From the NCBI GenBank assembly GCA_020200935.1, contig JAIVHR010000185.1, forward strand, positions 1 through 7,035: 7,035 nucleotides of DNA. Reading direction: 5' to 3'. Position numbers and translations under genes: made by a program. Of this stretch, positions 1 to 6,300 are shown piece after piece (positions within the stretch are counted from its first letter, which is position 1; every line of letters starts with the position of its first letter). Origin of the DNA: Sphingomonadales bacterium (GTDB taxonomy: Bacteria; Pseudomonadota; Alphaproteobacteria; Sphingomonadales; Sphingomonadaceae). The notes below the pieces were generated by a model. That model had not been told where the DNA came from. It worked only from the letters and a program-made list of their open reading frames with translations, and did no database searches.

Positions 1-581
1 AGGATCACCTGCGCGACTGCGCGCTTGCCCGCTTCGGGCTCGAGCCCGGCCTCGTAATAGATCGCGTCGGCCATGCATTGCTGTGCGCGCTCGCGATCGA
101 GCGCGGTCGCGCCGGTGAAGGCGATGCCGGGCGGGGTCGGTCCGGTGTGGTTGCCTGCCGCGAGCTGCTCGGAAATAAGAGCGCGCAATTCGGCAGCGTC
201 CTCGGGTGAGAGTTCGGTCGGCGCGGAACCGAGGCTGTCCGCTTCGACGCCGTCTTCGGGTATCGCCGGCGGCAGCCGGACGCTCAGTCCCGCCTCGGGA
301 ATGGCGAGACCGCGCGCGGCGACGGTGAGGCTCGAGACAAGCGCGAGAAGGATCGCGGCGAGCAGGGTCAGCGGCTTGCGGCGGACCGGCGATGGCGCGG
401 CGCGAACGGAGTGGGAGGGTTCGGCGGCCGGATCGGCTTTGGCAACGGCTTGCGCGACATCGAGCGCGAGCGGGCGCACGCCGCCCGTGAGCGGCGCCTC
501 GGCCGCCCAATCCCCCTGCATCCAGCGGGGAAGGCCCGGTTGAGTCAGTGATGTCACGCGCTTTCCCGTGTGATTGGCCAT
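1..581 (-). CDS. SleB-type cell wall hydrolase, membrane-anchored (partial, C-terminus missing)
   Basis: The frame runs open from an ATG at 581 to the left edge, giving 193 complete residues, so the C-terminal part of the catalytic domain is missing. Residues 1-70 are hydrophilic and presumably cytoplasmic. Residues about 71-89 (LTLLAAILLALVSSLTVAA) form one membrane segment or uncleaved signal anchor. A linker rich in Pro and acidic residues leads to the start of the hydrolase domain at about 166-193, with the motif CMADAIYYEAG followed by GKRAVAQVI. This matches the start of the SleB/CwlJ hydrolase family (Hydrolase_2), in which the Glu of the YYEA motif (E177 here) is the expected catalytic acid. 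The family cleaves peptidoglycan, so the inferred role is periplasmic wall remodelling. The start is uncertain: an in-frame GTG at 557 has GGGA a few bases upstream, a better ribosome binding site than the ATG has. Family assignment is fairly sure; substrate and exact cleavage are not. Confidence 0.85.
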   Translation of the reverse strand, partial: MANHTGKRVTSLTQPGLPRWMQGDWAAEAPLTGGVRPLALDVAQAVAKADPAAEPSHSVRAAPSPVRRKPLTLLAAILLALVSSLTVAARGLAIPEAGLSVRLPPAIPEDGVEADSLGSAPTELSPEDAAELRALISEQLAAGNHTGPTPPGIAFTGATALDRERAQQCMADAIYYEAGLEPEAGKRAVAQVI

Positions 582-612
582 TTCGATAGCCGATCTTCGG
601 GAAAAATTAGTG

Positions 613-627
613 GTAATAGATGGTTAA
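613..627 (-). promoter_or_regulatory. Possible CtrA-type binding site upstream of the hydrolase
   Basis: Read on the minus strand the site is TTAA-CCATCTA-TTAC. It matches the alphaproteobacterial CtrA consensus TTAA-N7-TTAA at seven of eight positions and includes the half-site TTAACCAT. It lies in the 74-base gap between the isomerase stop and the hydrolase start, 31 bases ahead of the ATG. CtrA controls cell-cycle and envelope genes in this class, so control of a wall hydrolase would be sensible. The motif is short and this is an inference from one site only. Confidence 0.35.
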
Positions 628-655
628 CGCCGCCGACATAGCCGCGGAAAGATGC

Positions 656-1609
656 TTAATCGACCGCCGCGCGGCGGATCGGCAGATTGACGTTGCAGAC
701 ATCGACCGCGCCGGCTGGCCGCACGAACCAGCCGGTCCGGTTGGCGCGCGCCATGACATAGCGGCGGAAAGTCTCGGTGTCGGTGCGCATGACCTCGAAT
801 TGCGGCCGCTCGCCCTCGGGCAACTCGCTCGCCAGCCGGACGCTCTCGATCGGCACCCGCTGCGCCGGATCCTCGTAAAAGCCGAGCGGCCCCGTCCCGC
901 GCGGCAGGCTCGAAAGATGCTCGATCCCCTCGACGATCCTTCCGACCAGCGCAATGTTGCGGTCGAGATGCCGCGGCGCATGGCCGATCACGGTATAAAG
1001 CTCGGCGCCCGTCCCCGTATCGGGATTGTCCCCCCGCCCGACACCAACCATACCGTAGCAATGGACGAGGGAGGCCGTCGGCTCGATCGCTACTCCCACA
1101 TCTCTATCAGAAATCCTGAGCGCACCTCCGCCGACAGGCCAACCATCGATATAAAGATCGGCGGCAGCATACGATGTCGGCGAAATGCCTTGGCGCACCG
1201 ATAACGATGGGTTTTGGGGAAATGCGAAGCTATACTCCGCCGGCGGCTGCGCGACGATCCCCTCGGGCAACGGCTTGCGATCGGCCTCCTCCTCGGCCGG
1301 ATCGCCCCATTGGACGACGTAATTATCCTGCACCCGGTTGACGCTGATCCCGTCATACCAATGAGCGCGGGCGAGCTTGCGGATATTCTCGACATGGACC
1401 GGCGCGAAATCGGAGGCGAGTTCGAGGAACACCTGCGCACCGTCGCCGAGCGTCATCACCAGCAGGGTTTCCGGCGCGATCGGGCGCCAGTCTTCCGCGC
1501 TCGCCGCCTCGATCACTTCGGCGGGCGTCGGCGGCGTCGCGGCGGGCTCCTGCGCCTGAGCGGCGGCGATGGCGAGGAGGGCGAGCGGGGCGAGAACGAC
1601 TTTCTTCAT
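656..1609 (-). CDS. Periplasmic cyclophilin-type peptidyl-prolyl cis-trans isomerase
   Basis: The 317-residue protein has a clear Sec signal peptide (MKKVVLAPLALLAIAAAQAQ, probable cleavage after AQA at 19), so it should act in the periplasm on folding of exported proteins by cis-trans isomerisation at proline. The cyclophilin domain covers about 45-238. The segment FAPVHVENIRKLARAHWYDG (68-87) and the NRVQDNYVVQWGDP block (91-104) align with the strand carrying the catalytic Arg of cyclophilins (R92 here) and the conserved Gln and Asp (Q100, D103). The second half of the fold is seen at GAELYTVIG (201-209) and HLDRNIALVGRIVEG (214-228). Where classical cyclophilins have a Ser-Gln-Phe-Phe pocket, this protein has Ala-Glu-Leu-Tyr, and a long insertion of about 80 residues separates the two halves. 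A tail (239-317) follows the domain; from memory such tails occur in other sphingomonad members. The gene lies upstream of and co-oriented with the hydrolase. No strong ribosome binding site is visible before the ATG. Confidence 0.88.
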   Translation of the reverse strand: MKKVVLAPLALLAIAAAQAQEPAATPPTPAEVIEAASAEDWRPIAPETLLVMTLGDGAQVFLELASDFAPVHVENIRKLARAHWYDGISVNRVQDNYVVQWGDPAEEEADRKPLPEGIVAQPPAEYSFAFPQNPSLSVRQGISPTSYAAADLYIDGWPVGGGALRISDRDVGVAIEPTASLVHCYGMVGVGRGDNPDTGTGAELYTVIGHAPRHLDRNIALVGRIVEGIEHLSSLPRGTGPLGFYEDPAQRVPIESVRLASELPEGERPQFEVMRTDTETFRRYVMARANRTGWFVRPAGAVDVCNVNLPIRRAAVD

Positions 1610-1684
1610 GGCGCATCTGATGCCACAGCCTCCGGCCTTGCGCCAGCGCCCGCGCCTCTCTAGGTCGAGCGCCTACCGGGCAGC

Positions 1685-1775
1685 GGAGCGGTGGCCGAGT
1701 GGTCGAAGGCGCACGCCTGGAAAGTGTGTATAGGGCAACCCCCTATCGTGGGTTCGAATCCCACCCGCTCCGCCA
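1685..1775 (+). tRNA. tRNA-Ser (GGA anticodon)
   Basis: A complete class II tRNA can be folded by eye. The acceptor stem is GGAGCGG (1685-1691) with CCGCTCC (1765-1771), followed by discriminator G and encoded CCA at 1773-1775. The anticodon stem is 1712-1716 with 1724-1728 (one G-U pair), and the loop CTGGAAA places anticodon GGA at 1719-1721, reading UCC and UCU serine codons. The variable arm is long, with AGGG pairing to CCCT, as serine tRNAs require. The T arm is GTGGG-TTCGAAT-CCCAC (1748-1764). It points away from the isomerase gene; the 75 bases between them (1610-1684) must hold promoters for both, but I see no convincing boxes. tRNA-Ser genes are common integration targets, and composition changes to its right. 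Confidence 0.97.
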
Positions 1776-2402
1776 GCCAATCTCCAGTTTCAGAGAATCT
1801 GAGCGCGGCTGCCGTTGATCGCGCGCAGTTCCGCGCCGTTTGCGCTCCAAAGCCGTACGCAGAGAGGCGGGCCAATCCCGGCATTTTTCTAATTCTGCCG
1901 AGGTTTCTCTGGGGACCGTTCGCGTGGTACGGGTTCCCAGGTTGTTGGGAGAGTAGTGGGAGTATCAGAGGTTCGATGCCCAAATCGCCCGCCCAGCTGG
2001 CCGTGAAACCACGCAGATTAGCCCTCGGACTGACGCGCTTCCCATCTCTGCCGAGATGGGAGTATCCATGGGCGGTTGGCCTCGATTTGAAGAAGCTCCG
2101 TGGGAAAGCGCAGCAGTTCCGCGCAATCCGAGAACTGGCCGAAGATCCGCGGCACGAAAGGGAGACTCCGCGGGTCGATCGAGATACGGTTGGGCACTGG
2201 CAGCGGATCTCGAGCTTGACCACACGAGGTCCCGGCAACTCACCGATGACGCGGCTCTCATCTGGGAGCGGTATCTGCTGCCGCGGCTGCAGGCACATTC
2301 TGTGCCACCGGCCCCCTTTTCCGATCAAGCGTCCGATACTTTGGGAGAGGAGGAAGAAAGGCGAGTCAATAGAAGGCCGGAAGGGGCCAGTTTGTAATAA
2401 TA
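1776..2402. other. Intergenic stretch with no supportable gene
   Basis: Open frames exist on both strands, but none has a good ribosome binding site, signal peptide or recognisable motif. The two longest (plus 1691-2425 and minus 1660-2328) begin or end inside the tRNA and are artefacts. A plus-strand frame at 2056-2397 could encode 113 residues of low-complexity, Arg-rich character; I do not believe it is a gene. A weak hairpin with stem CGGG/CCCG at 1868-1880, followed by five T at 1884-1888, might end the tRNA transcript, but four base pairs are little. The stretch may be the remnant of a decayed gene or an insertion beside the tRNA. No integrase motif or copy of the tRNA 3' end was found. 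Confidence 0.5.
2040..2061. repeat. Short perfect inverted repeat (hairpin)
   Basis: The arms TCCCATCTC (2040-2048) and GAGATGGGA (2053-2061) are perfectly complementary, giving a 9-bp stem closed by the four-base loop TGCC; one more G-U pair is possible outside. No T run follows on either strand, so it is not an ordinary intrinsic terminator. Its role is unknown. Confidence 0.6.
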
Positions 2403-2429
2403 TTATTCAACCCATTATGGGTTGAATAA
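2403..2429. repeat. Perfect 27-bp AT-rich palindrome, candidate operator or terminator hairpin
   Basis: The left arm TTATTCAACCCAT (2403-2415) and right arm ATGGGTTGAATAA (2417-2429) are exact reverse complements around the single base at 2416. It sits in the AT-rich transition ahead of the three-gene module, just upstream of a possible promoter. As DNA it could be the binding site of a dimeric regulator. As RNA it would fold into a 12-bp stem with a three-base loop, but the following bases are not T-rich, which argues against a normal intrinsic terminator. Confidence 0.75.
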
Positions 2430-2434
2430 ATCTC

Positions 2435-2463
2435 TTGGTCCTTAATAGGCCTTACTTTATAGA
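2435..2463 (+). promoter_or_regulatory. Possible sigma-70 promoter for the RHS module
   Basis: A -35-like TTGGTC (2435-2440) and a -10-like TATAGA (2458-2463) are separated by 17 bases and stand in AT-rich sequence 40 bases before the first start codon of the module. The boxes match the consensus only at three and four of six positions. The palindrome ends five bases upstream of the -35 box, a place where a regulator could act. This is inference from spacing and context. Confidence 0.35.
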
Positions 2464-2487
2464 ACGCCCTATACGCATTGCCGGACT

Positions 2488-2495
2488 GGAGGGGG
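2488..2495 (+). promoter_or_regulatory. Strong ribosome binding site that fixes a GTG start
   Basis: GGAGGGGG lies seven bases before the GTG at 2503. It is the best Shine-Dalgarno match in the window and supports the GTG as the true start of the small secreted protein, despite the long stretch ahead of its signal sequence. Confidence 0.75.
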
Positions 2496-2502
2496 ACTCA
2501 CA

Positions 2503-2946
2503 GTGAACTATCGCATTAGGACAGCCTCTTTTGACCGTCCGGAAGAAAAATACCTGCTTGTACCGGCACGTTTCATTTTGGCGCATGCGCATTCAAAGCG
2601 AGCGAGGCGGGCTTGGCTGGTTATTGCCGCAGCAGTATTCGCATGCGGGCTTTTCGTATCGACCGGCGCGTCAGCTACGTGTGTGGGGCAACTTTGTAAC
2701 AATGTTCAAATCACCAGAATCTATACTAGTGGTGGCAATACCAACCTGCGGACGTCGGGCGATGAAGATGCTTTGGACTGCGATCCCGGCACGGGAGATT
2801 ATCTGGCGATGCGGCGTACCGACGACGAATATGAGGATTGGTACGCCTTGGTTCTGACCGCGTTTGCGCAAGAGATGCCGATTACGATTCGGCTCGAGGC
2901 CGGCACGGGCACCTGTTACGTTCATTATATACTTCAAGATCGATAG
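2503..2946 (+). CDS. Small secreted four-cysteine protein of unknown function
   Basis: The 147-residue product starts at GTG, supported by a strong ribosome binding site. The N-terminal region is long and basic (residues 1-37, ending SKRARRAW) and is followed by a hydrophobic core LVIAAAVFACGLFVS (39-53) and a likely signal peptidase site after ASA (58). The mature part, about 89 residues, starts with Cys at 60 and 65 and has further Cys at 93 and 138, enough for two disulfides, fitting a periplasmic or secreted location. It is acidic, with the segment DDEYEDWYALVLTAF (107-121) and alternating beta-like stretches such as VQITRIY and ITIRLEA. The layout, Cys near the start of the mature chain and a closing Cys-containing strand, resembles small hypothetical secreted proteins I associate with proteobacteria, but I cannot name a family. 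It is the first gene of the module, with 33 bases to the next start, so co-transcription is likely. Function is unknown; a structural or accessory role for the RHS protein is only a guess. Confidence 0.78.
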   Translation: MNYRIRTASFDRPEEKYLLVPARFILAHAHSKRARRAWLVIAAAVFACGLFVSTGASATCVGQLCNNVQITRIYTSGGNTNLRTSGDEDALDCDPGTGDYLAMRRTDDEYEDWYALVLTAFAQEMPITIRLEAGTGTCYVHYILQDR

Positions 2947-2979
2947 TCGGAGCAACTTCTGAACCAAGAGTGATGTTCG

Positions 2980-3273
2980 ATGCTGAAACGATTGACGCAG
3001 ATTGCCCTGACTTTCTTATGTGTTGGAATAATGGTCGACCGCCCAGCGCACGCTCAAACACCATGTCCGGAGCCGAACGGCTCGGAAATCATTGAGAATT
3101 ACTGCTACGATGCCTTGGGCCGGCTGGTCGCCGTTACCCGCAACGACGGCACATCGGAAGACCTCGCATACGATGCCGCCAGCAACCGCGTCAGTCGCGC
3201 GGCCATTTCCGTCGCCGGCGACATTGTCGTTGTGAATATCGGCGGGCGTCCGATGCCGATCGTTGTCGATTGA
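2980..3273 (+). CDS. Miniature secreted YD-repeat (RHS) protein
   Basis: The 97-residue product has a typical signal peptide (MLKRLTQIALTFLCVGIM, cleavage likely after AHA at 25), giving a mature chain of about 72 residues. Residues 42-70 contain a textbook YD unit, CYDALGRLVAVTRNDG, followed by a second half-unit LAYDAASNR. Two Cys (29 and 42) remain in the mature part. The end (IVVVNIGGRPMPIVVD) is hydrophobic and beta-like. RHS proteins normally string many such repeats into a closed shell, so a single-repeat protein cannot build one alone. It may be a genuine small partner, or a fragment left from an older RHS gene that kept its export signal. The start is preceded by a modest AAGAG nine bases upstream. 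It sits 63 bases ahead of the RHS giant and 33 after the four-Cys gene. That it is translated is likely from the intact signal peptide; its function is not known. Confidence 0.75.
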   Translation: MLKRLTQIALTFLCVGIMVDRPAHAQTPCPEPNGSEIIENYCYDALGRLVAVTRNDGTSEDLAYDAASNRVSRAAISVAGDIVVVNIGGRPMPIVVD

Positions 3274-3336
3274 CCCTCACGATGGGGATGAAGGCTGAGA
3301 GGGTTTCTCTGGGAACGTGAGCAGCAAGGGGGCACG

Positions 3337-6300
3337 ATGCGAAGAATTGGGCTGATGGTCGTATCGCTTGTCGTGGCGCAGCTGCTGGTCGCGCCCCCTG
3401 CCCTGGCCCTGCAGCCGGCGGACCAGGCTTCCGATGCGCCAGCCGTCGCCGCTGACGCCGAGAATGTCGAGCCAGATCGCCAGGAGCCGGCAGCCCAATT
3501 TCAATCCGATGCACCCACGGATGAACCTGCCGATGCGCTGGCTACATCCGGCATACGCACCATCGGGCCGACCATCGAGTTGCCTCTGATCGACAGTGTC
3601 GACGAGAATGGGGTCGATCTGGTCAATGGCTATTTCCGCCTTCAGGGACCTTCGCTTTCCGCTGGGACCGATGAGCAAGCGCTCAGCTTTTCAATGGAGT
3701 GGATCGGCCAAAGCTGGGTTACCCCGATCCCGTCGATCACCAAGGAAGATGGACGTTTCACTGTCCGATATGGCGGTATCTCCGAGGAATTCGAAGATTT
3801 TGACGACAGTTTCGCACCCGTCGCACCGGTCAGGGGAGGCAGTCTGACGTGCAATACCTGGGTCGGAGAGGATTGGATTTCGAGCTGTTTCTATCGAAAT
3901 CGCAACGGCGATACGGTGCGCTGGACTGGTCCCAGCCCGTATTCGACACTCCCCTCTGATCCCGAGTATCGTGTTGCACATTACGGAAATACCGCTGCCG
4001 GCGGTGCGCTGGTGACTTCAAACACGAACCTTGCCCGCGGGTTCGCTGGTTATTCCTATGTAAACGCTTGGCCACAAGTTATCGCTTACGGGAATGCTCA
4101 ATTCAGTGATGATCCGAGCACGGATGCGACTATACGCGTGATTGGATCGACGGTTTCTAGCCCACTTGTGACGATGAACCTTCAGGTTCGCCCAACTTCA
4201 CCCGGCACATGGGAGACAGTTCAGTCACTGACTATCTCCACCCCGAACAATTCAATCAATGACTGGGACGATCATTTCCTGTTTCCGCGCAATACGACAC
4301 AGGTGATCACAGATGCCGAAAGCCGGATCTGGCGGTTCACCATCAACGACGACCGCGAGATGACGCGGGTCGTTCGACCCGACGGCACAGAGATAAATAT
4401 CACCGACTATACCGGACAGCACCGTGTCGAGACCCTCACCAATCCAGCCGGGACATGGCAATACAGTTACAGCAATGACGGCACCTACCGAACGATCATT
4501 CGCACCGGTCCGATAGGCCCGACGATCAGAACCCGAGCACACATGGACAAGGGTTACCTCGTCGAAATGACCGTCATAGTGCCCGGAGTACCCGGCCAGC
4601 AGGAACGCACCACCTACTACGACCACGACGAAGACACTCATTATTTGACCAAGATCCGTTATCCCGAAGGAAACAGTCTCGAGTTCGACTATGATACTCG
4701 CGGGAACATCACGGCTCGTCGCTCGATTCCGGGCCCTCGCCCCGGGGGTACGATCATCCAGACGGCCACCTATTTCTCAAGCTGCGACGGCTCGAGCCAA
4801 GGTCAGTACGCGCGAAGCTGCAACCAGCCCCAGGCCCTGTATGACGGGAACGGCACCGGCGTCTACTACACGGATCTGGAGTATTCCGACGGCGGGACAA
4901 GCGCCCCGACCCTGATCCAAAGTCCGCCCGTGCCGGTGCCCTATGGCGCCCACCCTGAACGGCGTTGGCGAACCGAAAATTCCTTCGTGACCGTGTCGAG
5001 GCAGACAGTCTTGTCGGCGAGCAAGACATGTCGGCGCTTCACGACCTGCACCGACACCAGCATCGATGCGATCTTCTCGGAGATCGGCTATGCCGCAAAC
5101 ACCGGTCTCGTGCTGCCCGAAACGCAGACCGTCCGAGCGGGGGACGGCAGCGTCAGCGCGACGACCACGAACGGATACGACGCCCAGGGGAATCTGATTT
5201 CCGTCAACGGGCCGCTGCCCGGCAATGCGGATACGACGCGCCATGCCTATAACGCCAATCGCGAGCCGATCGCGACGGTTTCTCCCGATCCCGACGGCAG
5301 CGGCGGCCCGCTAAAACCCGCGGCGACGCGCATCGTGCGCGATTCGATGGGCCGCGTCATCCTCGAGGATACCGGCACGGTCGACAGCGTCACCGATACT
5401 GCCCTCACCACCTTCGCGAGCCTCAATCGCACGGCGACCCGCTATGACGGGATGGGCCGCCCGGTGCTGGTCGCCTCGGCCGCCAACGGGGCCACCTATT
5501 CGGTCGTCGAGACCAACTACGACGCGCTGAGCCGGCCGGTCTGCAGCGTTGTACGAATGAACCCGTCGCTTTTCCCGGCGGTAGGCGCCAATGGCCTGAT
5601 CACCGGCGGATCGCTTCCCGTGAGCCCGTGCAGTCTCGGTACCCAGGGTGCGCACGGCCCCGATCGGATAACCCGTTCGAACTACGATATATGGGGCCAG
5701 ACCGAATCGATCGAACGCGCCGTCGGCACGGCCGATCAGATCACCTATGCCCGCTACACCTATGACGAGAACGGCAATCAGAGGTCGGTCACGGACGCCA
5801 ACGGCAACCGCAGCGAGTTCACCTATGACGGGCACGACCGTCTGATCCGCTGGACCTTCCCCTCGGAAACGATGCCGGGCGTCGTCAATGCCAACGACTA
5901 TGAGGCCTACGGTTATGACGACAACGGCAACCGCGTCTCGCTTCGCAAGCGCGATGGCCGCACGATCAACTATACGTTCGACCAGCTCGACCGGATGCAG
6001 ATCAAGGATGTTCCGGGCACCGCCGACGATGTTTATCACGGCTATCAGCTCCAGGGAGAAATGCTCGAGGCGCTGTTCGGCTCGGTCGGCGGCGACGGCA
6101 TCGTCAACAGCTACGACCAGCTCGGCCGGCTGACCTCGAGCGCCAACTCGACCGGCGGCACGGCCCGCACGCTCACATACGGCTATGACGAGGCGGGCAA
6201 CCGGCTGCTGATCACGCATCCCGATGGCCAGGAATTCCACTATAGCTACGACAATCTCTACCGGCCGCGCCGGATCCGCCAGTCGACGGCTTCGGGCACG

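Noticed and set aside
73..543. 156-residue plus-strand frame opposite the SleB-type hydrolase
   Set aside because: Ser/Ala/Arg-rich low-complexity shadow of the partial hydrolase on the other strand.
620..1204. 194-residue plus-strand frame opposite the isomerase
   Set aside because: It overlaps the clear cyclophilin gene and has no recognisable domain or ribosome binding site.
1790..1802. Hairpin TCAGA-GAA-TCTGA just after the tRNA, considered as a terminator
   Set aside because: The stem has five base pairs of low G+C and there is no following T run.
1965..1992. GGTTCGATGCCC stretch resembling a tRNA T arm, considered as an attachment-site copy
   Set aside because: It does not form a T stem, and the identity with the end of tRNA-Ser is broken and short.
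1957..2066. 10-base repeat TGGGAGTATC exactly 100 bases apart (1957-1966 and 2057-2066)
   Set aside because: Two copies only, with no further similarity around them; plausible by chance, and not a CRISPR or iteron pattern.
1660..2328. 222-residue open frame on the minus strand
   Set aside because: Its C-terminal part is a translation of the tRNA-Ser gene in reverse (the familiar GFEPT-like artefact), with no ribosome binding site or domain.
1691..2425. 244-residue open frame on the plus strand starting MAEWSKA
   Set aside because: It starts inside the tRNA-Ser; the GSNPTRSA-type sequence is the well-known translation of a tRNA 3' half. The rest shows no domain and runs into the palindrome.
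1902..3313. 12-base direct repeat GGTTTCTCTGGG at 1902-1913 and 3302-3313, possibly bounding an insertion
   Set aside because: Around one such exact 12-mer pair is expected by chance in 7 kb, and neither copy lies at a clear element end.
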